Source: Mycolicibacterium sp. CBMA 234
GTDB lineage: Bacteria; Actinomycetota; Actinomycetes; Mycobacteriales; Mycobacteriaceae
Direction: 5' to 3'
Length of the DNA: 64,000 bases
NCBI RefSeq assembly: GCF_009729415.1
Contig: NZ_MPKW01000001.1
Location: forward strand, 434,001 to 498,000
Positions 9,868 through 20,782 of this stretch are shown one piece after another. How positions within the stretch are numbered: position 1 is the first letter of the stretch; every line of letters begins with the position of its first letter. The translations under genes and the position numbers were made by a program. Below the pieces are notes generated by a model that was not told the DNA's origin, did no database searches, and saw only the letters and a list, made by a program, of their open reading frames with translations.

Positions 9868-10854
9868 ATGACCCTGGATGAGACCAACGCTGTGACGTCC
9901 GCAGACCGGCCTGCTATCGACCCGATCCTCAAAGCCCTCCTGGACGCCGTGCCGTTGGAGTTCACCATCGACGACGGCGTCGAGGTGGCGCGGGCCAAGC
10001 TCGCCTCGCTGCGGCCGCCTGCCGCGATGCTGCCCGACATGCGGATCGAGAACCGCGTGCTCGATTGCGGCGACGCAGGCCAGATTCCGGCCCGCATCTA
10101 CTGGCCGCACATCGACGGCGAAACCCGTCCGCTGCCGGTAGTGGTCTTCAACCACGGCGGTGGCTGGGCCATCGGCGATCTGGATTCCCACGACCACGTG
10201 GCCCGCGCGCACGCCATCGGCGCCCGCGCCATCGTGGTGTCGGTGGAGTACCGGCTGGCGCCGGAGCACCCCTTCCCGGCCGGCATCGAGGATTCCTGGG
10301 CCGCGTTGCAGTGGGTGGGCGCGCACGCCACCGAACTCGGTGGCGACCCGACGCGCCTCGCGGTGGCCGGCGATTCGGCCGGCGGCAACATCTCCGCGGT
10401 GATGGCGTTGCGGGCGCGCGACGCCGGCGGCCCCAAGTTGGCGTTCCAGCTGCTCTGGTACCCGGCGACCACGGGTGACACGTCGCTGCCGTCGTACACC
10501 GAGAACGCCGACGCCCCTATGCTCAACAGCAATGTGACCGCTGCCTTCCTGGCCTGGTACCTGCCCGGCATGGATATGAGCGACGCCTCGGCGCTGCCGA
10601 CGGACCTCGCGCCGGCGAACGCCGAGTCGCTGGAAGGTCTCCCGCCGGCCTACATCGGCACGGCCGAGCACGATCCGCTGCGCGACGACGGCGCCCAGTA
10701 CGCCAAACTGCTTGCCGCAGCGGGCGTTCCGGTGGAGTTGAGCAACGAGCCGACCATGGTGCACGGCTTCGTCAGCCTCGCCCTGGCGTCTCCGGTGGCG
10801 ACCGAGGCCACCGACCGCGGACTCGCCGCGCTCAAGGCTGCCCTCTACGCCTAG
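9868..10854 (+). CDS. HSL-family carboxylesterase NlhH/LipH-like
   Basis: This is a paralogue of the preceding gene, 328 residues. HGGGW lies at 96-100, nucleophile Ser170 in GDSAGG, and Asp269 (EHDPLRDDG) and His299 (TMVHGF) complete the triad. The stretch DGVEVARAKLASL and the C-terminal LSNEPTMVHG closely resemble M. tuberculosis NlhH (Rv1399c), a non-lipolytic esterase preferring short acyl chains. No signal peptide is present, so it is cytosolic. It follows the LipI-like gene by 3 bases. A hairpin-forming inverted repeat lies 19 bases after its stop. Confidence 0.88.
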   Translation: MTLDETNAVTSADRPAIDPILKALLDAVPLEFTIDDGVEVARAKLASLRPPAAMLPDMRIENRVLDCGDAGQIPARIYWPHIDGETRPLPVVVFNHGGGWAIGDLDSHDHVARAHAIGARAIVVSVEYRLAPEHPFPAGIEDSWAALQWVGAHATELGGDPTRLAVAGDSAGGNISAVMALRARDAGGPKLAFQLLWYPATTGDTSLPSYTENADAPMLNSNVTAAFLAWYLPGMDMSDASALPTDLAPANAESLEGLPPAYIGTAEHDPLRDDGAQYAKLLAAAGVPVELSNEPTMVHGFVSLALASPVATEATDRGLAALKAALYA

Positions 10855-10873
10855 CTGTTTCTTCGCCCGTACG

Positions 10874-10927
10874 CGCAAAACTGTCTTTTTCACGGGGCGG
10901 ATTCACGGGAAAATCGACAGTTTTGCG
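10874..10927. repeat. Inverted repeat, 12-bp perfect arms, 30-nt spacer
   Basis: CGCAAAACTGTC at 10874-10885 pairs perfectly with GACAGTTTTGCG at 10916-10927. The spacer itself contains a direct repeat, TTCACGGG, twice, and a T-run facing an A-run that could extend an inner stem. It lies between the esterase stop and the monooxygenase start on the same strand. It may act as a terminator for the esterase pair, as an operator, or be a member of a dispersed palindromic repeat family; the sequence alone does not decide. Confidence 0.65.
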
Positions 10928-10950
10928 TCTGCTCGCGCAAGTATGGAGGC

Positions 10951-12429
10951 ATGACAACGCCTGATGTCCAAACCGTCATCGTCGGTGCCGGATTCTCCGG
11001 GATCGGCGCCGGCATCCTGCTGGACCGGGCCGGCCTCGGAGACTACCTGATCCTCGAAGCCGGCTCCGGGCCCGGCGGTACCTGGTTCTGGAACACCTAT
11101 CCCGGTGTCGCCGTGGATATTCCGTCGTTCTCCTACCAGTTCTCGTTCGAGCAGAGTGCGGACTGGTCGCGCACCTACGCCAAGGGGCACGAACTGAAGG
11201 AGTACGCGGAGCACTGCGTCGACAAGTACGGGCTGCGTGACCGCATCCGGTTCGGCACCGAGGTCACCGGCGCTGATTACGACGACGCCACCGACCTCTG
11301 GCGGGTGCACACCAGTGGCGGCACCGTCACCGCACGTTTCCTGATCAACGGCAGCGGGGTGCTGACGGTGCCCAAGCCACCGGATATCGAGGGCGTCACC
11401 GAGTTCGCCGGGATCACCATGCACACTGCGCGCTGGGACTCCCACATCGACCTGACGGGCAAGCGGGTCGCGATCATCGGCACCGGCGCTTCGGCGGTCC
11501 AGGTGATTCCGGAGATCGCCCCAATCGTCGAGCAGCTCACCGTATTTCAGCGGACGCCCATCTGGTGCTTCCCCAAGCTGGATGTACCGCTTCCGCCCGC
11601 GGCCCGCTGGGCCATGCGCATCCCCGGCGGCAAGACGCTGCAGCGACTGGCCAGCCAGGCCTACGTCGAGCTGACGTTCCCGCTTTCGGCGCAGTACTAC
11701 AGCGTGTTCCCGTTGGCCGACCGGGCAGCCCAGATGGGACGGGCGTTCCTGCGTCGCGAAGTTCATGACCCGGCGCTCCGGGACAAACTCACCCCGCGCT
11801 ATGCCGTGGGCTGCAAACGACCAGGCTTCCACAACACCTACCTGGCCACCTACAACCGCGAAAACGTCAGTCTGGAAACCGAATCCATCGACCGGATCAC
11901 GCCGACCGGAGTGGTCACCGTCGACGGGCAGCAGCACGAGGTCGACGTATTGATCCTGGCCACCGGATTCAAGGTGATGGACGTCGACAGCGTGCCGACG
12001 TTCCCGGTGACCGGCGCCGGCGGGCAGAGCCTCGGCCAGTTCTGGGAAACGCAGCGGCTGCAGGCGTACGAGGGCGTCAGCATCCCCGGCTTCCCCAACT
12101 TCTTCACCGTGATGGGGCCGTACGGGTACGTGGGCTCGTCGTACTTCGCGCTGATCGAAGCGCAGGTCCACCACATCGTGCGCTGCCTGCAACGGGCCGA
12201 AAAGGTTGGCGCGCACCGGGTCGAGGTCTCGCAAGAGGCCAATGACCGCTACTTCTCCGAGATGCTCCGCAAACGTCACCGGCAGGTGTTCTGGCAGGAC
12301 AGCTGCCAGTCCGCCAACAGCTACTACTTCGACAAGAACGGCGACGTGCCGCTGCGCCCGGCCACCACCGTCGAGGCGTATCTCCGCAGCCGGCGGTTCG
12401 ACCTGGACGACTACCGGTTCAGCGCGTAG
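10951..12429 (+). CDS. Flavin-containing Baeyer-Villiger-type monooxygenase
   Basis: Two dinucleotide-binding motifs flank the class fingerprint. FAD binding is by GAGFSGIG near 12-19, the Baeyer-Villiger fingerprint FAGITMHTARWD is at 152-163, and NADPH binding is by GTGASA near 177-182. ATGF near the C-terminal third is also typical. The enzyme would insert oxygen into ketones or oxygenate heteroatoms, using NADPH and O2; the substrate is unknown. Its 492 residues and its location match Rv1393c, which lies between the metK and priA regions in M. tuberculosis. GGAGGC lies just 5' of the ATG. It is probably transcribed alone, after the inverted repeat. Confidence 0.88.
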   Translation: MTTPDVQTVIVGAGFSGIGAGILLDRAGLGDYLILEAGSGPGGTWFWNTYPGVAVDIPSFSYQFSFEQSADWSRTYAKGHELKEYAEHCVDKYGLRDRIRFGTEVTGADYDDATDLWRVHTSGGTVTARFLINGSGVLTVPKPPDIEGVTEFAGITMHTARWDSHIDLTGKRVAIIGTGASAVQVIPEIAPIVEQLTVFQRTPIWCFPKLDVPLPPAARWAMRIPGGKTLQRLASQAYVELTFPLSAQYYSVFPLADRAAQMGRAFLRREVHDPALRDKLTPRYAVGCKRPGFHNTYLATYNRENVSLETESIDRITPTGVVTVDGQQHEVDVLILATGFKVMDVDSVPTFPVTGAGGQSLGQFWETQRLQAYEGVSIPGFPNFFTVMGPYGYVGSSYFALIEAQVHHIVRCLQRAEKVGAHRVEVSQEANDRYFSEMLRKRHRQVFWQDSCQSANSYYFDKNGDVPLRPATTVEAYLRSRRFDLDDYRFSA

Positions 12430-12523
12430 TTCGCAGCGCCGCAACACATATGAAAGTTCTTTGAACCCGGTAACATTTCCTGCGCAAAGCGCTTGGGCAC
12501 GACTAGTGCCGCCGATTCGTCGG

Positions 12524-12529
12524 TACAGT
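12524..12529 (+). promoter_or_regulatory. Candidate -10 for leaderless LpqS-like transcript
   Basis: TACAGT fits the mycobacterial TANNNT -10 pattern and ends 7 bases before the GTG at 12537. Transcription would then begin at or next to the start codon, explaining the absence of a spaced Shine-Dalgarno. No convincing -35 is present. Confidence 0.4.
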
Positions 12530-12536
12530 CGCGGAG

Positions 12537-12938
12537 GTGACTCCCCGGCCGATCTCATGGCGGGCAGCGGCCGTGCTGCTCATCGCATTGATGGGTCTCG
12601 GACTGGGTAATGCGCTGGGCACCAAACCTGTTGAGCCACCCCATCCCCATGCTGCGCCCATACTCGTCGCCCCGGGCCACACGCTGCCGTCGGTAGCCGC
12701 CGAACACCCGCACCTGCGGGTCAGCGCGAGCACGGACGCGCCGGACCTGGTGGCCACCGCGGGTCTCCCCCGGTCCGCGTCGACCCTGCTCGCGTTGGGC
12801 CTGGCGGTGGCGCTCGGCGTCATCGTGTCGCACTGGCGCGCATTGACACTGGAAGCCGGCCGCAGCCCGCCCCAGCAAGCAGTTCCCGTTCGCACCGGCC
12901 GGGCCGTTCTGACCCGGCTGTGCATCTCACGACGCTGA
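12537..12938 (+). CDS. LpqS-like small His-containing membrane protein
   Basis: This 133-residue protein has an N-terminal hydrophobic segment ([16 protein letters not shown]), a His/Pro-rich stretch (PPHPHAAP, then EHPHLRV), a second hydrophobic segment and a C-terminal block [16 protein letters not shown]. The tail and LPRSAS resemble M. tuberculosis LpqS (Rv0847), a copper-induced protein. Unlike LpqS, no lipobox cysteine follows the first segment. The following two genes also match the lpqS locus (cysK2 and an MFS pump). The GTG start has no properly spaced Shine-Dalgarno, since GGAG abuts it, but TACAGT at 12524-12529 lies where a -10 for a leaderless transcript would be. No copper-repressor palindrome is seen upstream. 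Confidence 0.68.
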   Translation: MTPRPISWRAAAVLLIALMGLGLGNALGTKPVEPPHPHAAPILVAPGHTLPSVAAEHPHLRVSASTDAPDLVATAGLPRSASTLLALGLAVALGVIVSHWRALTLEAGRSPPQQAVPVRTGRAVLTRLCISRR

Positions 12939-13038
12939 TCGGTTAGCGCAGATCGTCCCTGCTTTGTGGACGATCGGTGCCCGCTGCCCGAGTCCGCCGC
13001 CGCGCTGTGTCGCGGCATCAGCGAAAAGTGATGTCTCC

Positions 13039-14157
13039 ATGAATGATTCGATCAACCTCGTCATGCCCAGAAAATCGCCGCGACCGGCATCCGGTCCGTG
13101 CCGTCTCGCTCGTTACGACCGGCCGGGCACCATGGTCGGTGGCACCCCGGTGCTGCGGATCACCGCCCCGTTCACCACCGACGACCGTGGCTTCTGGGCC
13201 AAGCTCGAAGGCGTCAACCCGGGCGGGATGAAAGACCGGCCCGCCATGTACATGGTGGAACGCGGGCGAGCCCGCGGCGACCTGCAGCCTGGGGCCCGCA
13301 TCGTCGAATCCACCAGCGGCACACTCGGACTGGGCCTCGCGCTGGCCGGCACCGTATACGGACATCCGGTCACGCTGGTCACCGATCCCGGTATGGAGCC
13401 GATGATGCTGCGGATGCTGTCGGCGTACGGCGCCGAGATCGACCTGGTCACCGAACCGCATCCCGTCGGCGGCTGGCAGCAGGCCCGCCGTGACCGGGTG
13501 GCGCAGATTCTGGCCGCCGACCCCGACGCGTGGTACCCCGACCAGTACAACAACCCCGACAACGTCGACGCCTACCGTGACCTGGCCTTGGAATTGCAAT
13601 CTCAGTTGGGCGACGTCGATGTCCTGGTGTGCTCGGTGGGTACCGGCGGCCACTCGGCCGGCGTGGCAAAAGTGTTGCGCGAGTTCAACCCTGACTTGTT
13701 ACTGATCGGCGTCGACACCATCGGATCGACTATCTTCGGGCAGCCCGCGCAGAGCCGGCTGATGCGCGGACTGGGGTCGAGCATCTACCCGGACAACGTC
13801 GATTACGACGCCTTCACCGAGGTGCACTGGGTGGCGCCCGCCGAGGCGGTGTGGGCGTGCCGGGCATTGGCGGCCACCAGTTACGCCAGCAGCGGCTGGA
13901 GCGGCGGGGCCGTCGCTCTCGTCGCCGGGTGGGCCGCGCGCCACCACCATCCGGACACCACCATTGCCGCGATCTTTCCTGATGGGCCGCAACGGTATTT
14001 CGATACCGTCTACAACGACGACTACTGCCGGCAGCACCACCTGCTGGGTTTCGAACCGCCGGCTGAGCCTGCGGTGATCGCCGATCACACTGAGCGCGTG
14101 GCGGATTCGTGGACCCGCTGCACCACGGTGCGCAAACCCGCTGCGGCGGCGCACTGA
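13039..14157 (+). CDS. cysK2: CysK2-type O-phosphoserine-dependent S-sulfocysteine synthase
   Basis: This fold-type II PLP enzyme has 372 residues from the ATG at 13039, the same length as M. tuberculosis CysK2 (Rv0848), which decides against the upstream in-frame start. The PLP lysine is Lys65 in [10 protein letters not shown]. The substrate loop reads [10 protein letters not shown] instead of the usual TSGNTG, and the phosphate-binding loop is GTGGHSAG. CysK2 makes S-sulfocysteine from O-phosphoserine and thiosulfate, possibly as a signal or redox buffer. It follows the LpqS-like gene by 100 bases, and its TGA shares one base with the ATG of the MFS gene. Confidence 0.82.
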   Translation: MNDSINLVMPRKSPRPASGPCRLARYDRPGTMVGGTPVLRITAPFTTDDRGFWAKLEGVNPGGMKDRPAMYMVERGRARGDLQPGARIVESTSGTLGLGLALAGTVYGHPVTLVTDPGMEPMMLRMLSAYGAEIDLVTEPHPVGGWQQARRDRVAQILAADPDAWYPDQYNNPDNVDAYRDLALELQSQLGDVDVLVCSVGTGGHSAGVAKVLREFNPDLLLIGVDTIGSTIFGQPAQSRLMRGLGSSIYPDNVDYDAFTEVHWVAPAEAVWACRALAATSYASSGWSGGAVALVAGWAARHHHPDTTIAAIFPDGPQRYFDTVYNDDYCRQHHLLGFEPPAEPAVIADHTERVADSWTRCTTVRKPAAAAH

Positions 14158-15398
14158 TGGGCGTGCTCGCACAGTTTCGCAGTTTCGGCTGGCCCAGCCG
14201 GATGCTGATGCTCAACCAGTTCGGCATCAACCTCGGCTTCTACATGTTGATGCCGTACCTGGCCGGGTATCTGGCCGGCCCGCTCGGCTTGGCCGGCTGG
14301 GCTATTGGGTTGGTGCTCGGGGTGCGGAACTTCTCGCAGCAGGGCATGTTCATCGTCGGCGGGACGCTGGCCGACCGGCTCGGCTACAAGCCGCTGATCG
14401 TGGCTGGCTGTCTGCTACGCACTGCCGGTTTCGGCCTGCTGGTGGTCGCACAGTCGCTGCCGATGGTATTGATCGCCTCGGCGGCAACGGGTTTCGCCGG
14501 GGCGCTGTTCAACCCTGCGGTACGCGCCTACCTCGCCGCAGACTCCGGCGAGCGTCGAGTGGCCGCGTTCACCGTGTTCAACGTGTTCTACCAAGGCGGG
14601 ATCCTGGCCGGGCCGCTCGCCGGGCTGGCCCTGATGGCGCTGGATTTCCGCCTCACCGCGGGCGTCGCGGCGGCGGTGTTCGCCGTGCTGACCATCGCGC
14701 AGCTGTTCGCGCTACCCCGCGACCACACTGATCACGCTGCAGCCGAACGTGTCTCGGTGCTTCATGATTGGCGCACCGTGCTGGCCAACCGCCCGTTCCT
14801 ATTGTTCGCAGCATCAATGGTCGGCACGTATGTGGTGACGTTCCAGGTGTACCTGGCGCTGCCCCTACATGCCCGGGCCCTCGCGCCGCAGCATGAATCG
14901 GCCATCGTCGCAGCGGTTTTCGCGGTGTCTGGGCTGATTGCCATCGGCGGTCAGCTCCGCATCACGTCGTGGTTCACCGCACGCTACGGCCGCGCCCAGT
15001 CGCTGACGATCGGGGTGCTGATCCTGGCGGCCGCGTTCGTCCCGCTGATCGTCGTCCCCGACGATCGGTGGGGCCAGCCCGCGGCGGTCGCCGCACTGCT
15101 GATGACGGCTGCGCTCCTAGCCGTCGGGTCGGCCGCGGTGTACCCGTTCGAGATGGACACCGTGGTGTCGCTGGCCGGCGACCGGCTGGTCGCGACGTAC
15201 TACGGCTTCTACAACACCATCGTCGGCGTCGGCATCCTGGTAGGAAACCTGGCCACCGGCGCGCTGATGCAGATGGCCCGGACGGCCGGCTGGCCTGAGC
15301 TGATCTGGGCGGCGCTCACCGTGATCAGCCTGCTGGTCGCGGTGGCGCTGCACCGGCTGTACCGGACGAACCGCCTGGACCCGCTACCGGTCGGGTGA
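14157..15398 (+). CDS. MFS transporter (Rv0849-like)
   Basis: The protein has 413 residues and twelve predicted membrane segments. The N-terminal cytoplasmic loop is GGTLADRLGYKPL, the usual MFS signature between TM2 and TM3. The ATG overlaps the cysK2 stop by one base (TGATG), so translation is coupled; a longer frame starting inside cysK2 adds 16 residues without homology. In M. tuberculosis the corresponding gene, Rv0849, follows cysK2 in a copper-responsive operon. The substrate is unknown; export of a thiol or sulfur compound made by CysK2 is a guess. The gene converges on the dihydroxyacetone kinase gene 33 bases away. Confidence 0.8.
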   Translation: MGVLAQFRSFGWPSRMLMLNQFGINLGFYMLMPYLAGYLAGPLGLAGWAIGLVLGVRNFSQQGMFIVGGTLADRLGYKPLIVAGCLLRTAGFGLLVVAQSLPMVLIASAATGFAGALFNPAVRAYLAADSGERRVAAFTVFNVFYQGGILAGPLAGLALMALDFRLTAGVAAAVFAVLTIAQLFALPRDHTDHAAAERVSVLHDWRTVLANRPFLLFAASMVGTYVVTFQVYLALPLHARALAPQHESAIVAAVFAVSGLIAIGGQLRITSWFTARYGRAQSLTIGVLILAAAFVPLIVVPDDRWGQPAAVAALLMTAALLAVGSAAVYPFEMDTVVSLAGDRLVATYYGFYNTIVGVGILVGNLATGALMQMARTAGWPELIWAALTVISLLVAVALHRLYRTNRLDPLPVG

Positions 15399-15431
15399 TA
15401 GTCGGCGGGACCGTGAGCGGGGAGTCAATTC

Positions 15432-17127
15432 CTAACGGCCCCACCGTAATGCGGCGGTGTGTGCCGGTGCATCCCAGAGCTCGGCCAGCTGATCATCGAA
15501 GACCACCAGGGTGAACGACGCACCGGCCATTTCGAGGCTGGTGACGTAATTGCCGACCAGATTTCGCTCGATACTGATGTGCCGGCGCGCGAGCTCGCCC
15601 GCAAGGTCGTTGAACAGGATGTACAGCTCCATCAGCGGAGTGCCGCCCATCCCGTTGACCAGCGCAGCCACGCGGCTGCCGGCACCGAGCTCCAGACTCG
15701 AGACTCGAGACCAGGATGTCGACAGCCTCAGCAACCAGGTCCGCGGCGGGGCGCAGGTGATCGCTACGCCTGCCCTGCTCCCCGTGAATGCCGACACCCA
15801 CCTCGATTTCGTCAGCACCGAGGGTCAGGATCGGACCCGCCCCGGGCGGTGAACACGACGTCAGCGCAAACCCGAAACTGGCACTGCGCCGCACGACATC
15901 GGCAGCTGCAGAACGCACCTGTTCCAGCGTGCCGCCGGCCTCGGCGACCGCGCCGGCGATCTTGTGGACGAACAGCGTTGCCCCAGTGCCACGCTTGCCG
16001 ACGGTGTGCGCCGAGTCGTTGACCGCGACATCATCGTCGACCAACACGCTCGCCACATCGATCCCCTCGGCCTGAGCGGCTTTGGCCGCAAGCCCGAAGT
16101 TCAGCACATCGCCGGTGTAGTTCTTCACGATGTGCAGAACGCCCCCACCGCCGGCAGCGGCCCGGGTGGCAGCCAGAATCTGGTCGACGCTCGGCGACGC
16201 GAACACCGCACCGGGTGCCGCGGCCGTCAGCATCCCCGGCCCGACGAATCCGGCATGGAGCGGCTCGTGACCCGAACCGCCGCCGGACACCAATCCGACC
16301 TGTCCGGCGGGTAACGGTGTCGCCCGAACGATGATCTGCTCGACGCCATCCCACCGAACCAGCTCCGGAACCGAGCGAGCCAAGCCGGCAAGGCTCTCGA
16401 GTGCGGCATGGGCGGGATCGTTGAGGAACTTCTTCGTCGAGGTGGCTACGTCGGCAGTCGGCCCCGCCGTCTGCGGCTGCAGGTCGCTGAGATCGGGGAC
16501 ATCGACCCCTGCCCCGGCCGCCACTGCGGCGGTGATCTCGGCGACCGCCACCGCACCAGGATCGGGCGCGCCGATGTTGCGGTCGGCCGAGTACACGGCC
16601 CGCCCGCGCCGTGCGACGTAATCCCTGGTGGCCCGGGCTCCGCTCGCGGCGGCGGCAGCAGCTTCACGGTATGCGGCTGCGGTATCGCCGCCCCGCGCGG
16701 CGACCTGCGCTACTGCATCAGCAGTCGGGACAAGGGCGTCGAGGAGCGTCTTGTCTCCGACCGAGCTCTTTCCGTATTCGGCGATGCCGGCGGCCGCGGC
16801 CTGCAGCATCGCCGCGGCCATCGCAATGTCGATCGTCTCGACGTCGCCCGCCGCAGCACCGGCGCGTTCGCATGCCACCGCCAGTAACGGTCCTGAACTG
16901 CCACCCATTTCACGACGCAGCAGCGCACCGACCGCGACCAGAAACTTTTCGGCTGAGCTGCGCTCCAGGGCGTCCCAGTGTGCAGCGAGTGCCTGGGCAC
17001 CGCGGGCCACGCTGCTGCCGAAATCCCCGTCGCCGACGGCGGCGTCGAGCCGATCCCACTCGGCGCGACGCGCCAACGACGTGTCAACGCAGGTACGGAC
17101 CAACTGGCCCAAGGTATTTCGGCTCAT
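15432..17127 (-). pseudogene. DhaL-DhaK fusion dihydroxyacetone kinase, frameshifted
   Basis: Starting at an ATG with GGGAGG upstream, the frame encodes an N-terminal DhaL domain (DAAVGDGDFG; about 1-200) then a DhaK domain (SGGGSGHEP, IVKNYTGDVLNFG, GVGIHGEQG with the substrate-binding His). This is the reverse of the usual DhaK-DhaL order. At 15694-15707 the plus strand carries AGACTCG twice in tandem. Deleting one copy restores a single frame of 562 codons running into RVAALVNGMGGTPLMELY and ending LWDAPAHTAALRWGR. As it stands the last 90 or so residues are out of frame and the DhaK fold is truncated. A sequencing error is possible but a slippage duplication is more natural. Confidence 0.85.
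15694..15707. repeat. 7-bp tandem duplication causing frameshift
   Basis: AGACTCG occurs twice head to tail, followed by AGA. One copy gives the continuous kinase frame; two copies shift it by +1. Repeats of this kind arise, and revert, by replication slippage. Confidence 0.8.
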
Positions 17128-17207
17128 CGCACCCTCCCGGTCGCCGACGCGGCAGCGGTGCCGCACACCGAGTCTGACATCTTCGGTGGCGACGGGTGCA
17201 GAACCGT

Positions 17208-18416
<1,209 letters not shown>

Positions 18417-18528
18417 GTCGCAAATCCCTTTCAAATACTTAGTCCGGCGCATAATATCCGCGCCCGGCGAACCACTGTCGTGTACCCCTGCTCAGCAAAC
18501 CCTTACGGCGGTGCGAATCAGGCGATGA

Positions 18529-19800
18529 TTACTCGCCGTTGCCGCACAGGAACGCCGCGATCGCATCGGCGATGCGACTGGCCATCAACGTCTTGGACCC
18601 GTGCTCCAGCGCGGACTCCGCGCCGTCCGAGGCCAGCAACCAACCGTCGTTGACGTCGACCTCGAAGGCCTTACCGTCGCCCACTGCGTTGACTACCAGC
18701 AGGTCACAGCCTTTGCGCTGCAGTTTCGCCCGGGCGTGGAACAGCACGTCACCGTTGGCGTCGCCGGTCTCGGCAGCGAACCCGACGATGGCACGCAGGT
18801 TCGGCAGCTGACCATCGGTGCGCGCCTGCACCGCGCCGGCGAGGATGTCGTCAGTCCGGGTCAGTTCGATGACGGGCGCGGTCTCCGCTTCACCGGGGCC
18901 GTGCATCTTTTTGATCTTGCTGGTCGCCACCTCGGTAGGACGGAAGTCCGCGACGGCGGCGGCCATCACCAACACATGTGCGTCGGGGACGTGCTTGAAC
19001 ACCGCGTCCCGTAGCTGCGCGGCCGAGCTGATGTGCGCGACATCGACTCCTGCCGGGTCGGCCAGACCCGCGGTGTTGCCGGCGATCAGGGTGACCTCAG
19101 CGCCACGCTGTGCCATGACGCGAGCCACGGCGTAGCCCTGCTTACCCGAGCTTCGGTTGCCGATGAACCGAACCGGGTCGAGCGCCTCTCGGGTGCCGCC
19201 GGCGGTGACGACGACCTTGACCCCGGCCAGATCATGGGGCAACGCGTCGCCGCGCTCCAACAGCAGCTGGGCGAAGGTGGTGATCTCCTCGGCCTCGGGC
19301 AGCCGTCCGGCACCGCTGTCGGCGCCGGTGAGACGGCCGGACGCGGGCTCGAGAACGATGACGCCCCTGCGTCGTAGCGTGGCGACGTTCTCGACGGTGG
19401 CCGGGTGCATCCACATCTCGGTGTGCATCGCCGGGGCAAACAGCACAGGACATCGCGCGGTGAGCAGCGTGGCCGTCAGCAGATCGTCACCACGGCCCGA
19501 CACGGCACGTGCCATCAGGTCTGCGGTGGCCGGCGCAACCACCACCAGGTCGGCCTGCTGGCCGAACCTGACGTGGGGTACCTCGGAGACGTCCTCGAAC
19601 ACCCCGGTGTGCACCGGGTTACCCGACAGCGCTTCAAAGGTGGCGGCGCCGACGAACTTCAGGGCCGATTCGGTCGGCACCACGCGGACCGAATGCCCGG
19701 CCTCACTGAGCTGACGGACCAGGGTGCACGCCTTGTAGGCGGCGATACCACCGGCGACACCGACGACGATGCGCTTGCGGTCAGCAGCGTCAGCAGCCAT
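18529..19800 (-). CDS. coaBC: Phosphopantothenoylcysteine decarboxylase/synthetase CoaBC (Dfp)
   Basis: This bifunctional enzyme of coenzyme A synthesis has 423 residues. The N-terminal FMN domain (about 1-190) opens with VVGVAGGIAAYKA and includes APAMHTEMW. The C-terminal synthetase (about 195-423) includes VTAGGTREALDPVRFIGNRSSGKQG split by no gap, MAAAVADFRP with its lysines KIKK, and GFAAETGD. At the place of the E. coli catalytic-loop cysteine (ACG) this protein reads TGADSGAGRLPEAEE, without Cys; mycobacterial homologues appear similar. It lies 19 bases downstream of rpoZ, so co-transcription is likely. Confidence 0.95.
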   Translation of the reverse strand: MAADAADRKRIVVGVAGGIAAYKACTLVRQLSEAGHSVRVVPTESALKFVGAATFEALSGNPVHTGVFEDVSEVPHVRFGQQADLVVVAPATADLMARAVSGRGDDLLTATLLTARCPVLFAPAMHTEMWMHPATVENVATLRRRGVIVLEPASGRLTGADSGAGRLPEAEEITTFAQLLLERGDALPHDLAGVKVVVTAGGTREALDPVRFIGNRSSGKQGYAVARVMAQRGAEVTLIAGNTAGLADPAGVDVAHISSAAQLRDAVFKHVPDAHVLVMAAAVADFRPTEVATSKIKKMHGPGEAETAPVIELTRTDDILAGAVQARTDGQLPNLRAIVGFAAETGDANGDVLFHARAKLQRKGCDLLVVNAVGDGKAFEVDVNDGWLLASDGAESALEHGSKTLMASRIADAIAAFLCGNGE

Positions 19801-19819
19801 GTCTCGCGCCTACTCGGGC

Positions 19820-20152
<333 letters not shown>

Positions 20153-20188
20153 CTATCAGCGATGTCTGTGCGGTGATGCGCAGACCGC

Positions 20189-20743
20189 TCAGCGGCCCAC
20201 CAGCAAGGATACCAATTCCGCACAGGCGGATTCCAACTGACTGTTCACAACAGTCACATCGAAACTGTCCTGGGCAGCCATTTCGGCCCGTGCGGTCTCC
20301 AGGCGACGGGCCTGCACCTCGGGACTCTCGGTGCCCCGGCCGATGAGCCGGCTCTCCAGCACTTCCCAGCTGGGCGGGGCCAGAAACACGGTCAGTACCT
20401 CTGGCATGGATTTTTTGACGGCTCGCGCCCCGGCCAGATCGACCTCGATCAATACCGGATGACCAGCAGCGATGGCGTCCTGGACGGGACGGGCGGGAGT
20501 GCCGGAGCGCTGCAGGCCACCATGGATTTCGGCCCATTCGAGCAGCTCACCGTCATCGATGAGGCGCTGAAAATCGTCGGCCGAGACAAACGTGTAGTCG
20601 ACACCGTCGACCTCGCCGGGACGCGCTGCACGCGTCGTGGCGGAAACACTGAAATGCAGGTCGGGCACCTGCTCACGCAGGCAGCGCACGACCGTAGATT
20701 TACCGACGGCAGAGGGGCCGGCCAACACGACTACACGGTTCAA
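20189..20743 (-). CDS. gmk: Guanylate kinase
   Basis: The P-loop GPSAVGKST lies at 9-17, followed by the GMP-binding block [19 protein letters not shown], so the enzyme would phosphorylate GMP to GDP. I use the TTG start, giving 184 residues. The frame stays open another ten codons (to a CTG), and the M. tuberculosis protein has a longer N-terminus, so the true start may be slightly upstream; GTGGGGG lies about 10 bases before the TTG. The gene is 39 bases downstream of mihF and 75 bases upstream of rpoZ. Confidence 0.94.
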   Translation of the reverse strand: MNRVVVLAGPSAVGKSTVVRCLREQVPDLHFSVSATTRAARPGEVDGVDYTFVSADDFQRLIDDGELLEWAEIHGGLQRSGTPARPVQDAIAAGHPVLIEVDLAGARAVKKSMPEVLTVFLAPPSWEVLESRLIGRGTESPEVQARRLETARAEMAAQDSFDVTVVNSQLESACAELVSLLVGR

Positions 20744-20782
20744 CGCCGTCCGGCCCCCACTGCTCGTCAGTTCTGCGTCAGA

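Noticed and set aside
12430..12536. A RicR/CsoR-type copper operator upstream of the LpqS-like gene
   Set aside because: Only an isolated GAACCCGGTAAC and a short GCGC palindrome are present; no paired TACCC/GGGTA arms at the expected spacing.
18417..18528. SAM riboswitch before metK
   Set aside because: The 112 bases hold only an ordinary leader and an AAAGGG ribosome site; no conserved riboswitch core or terminator stem is seen.
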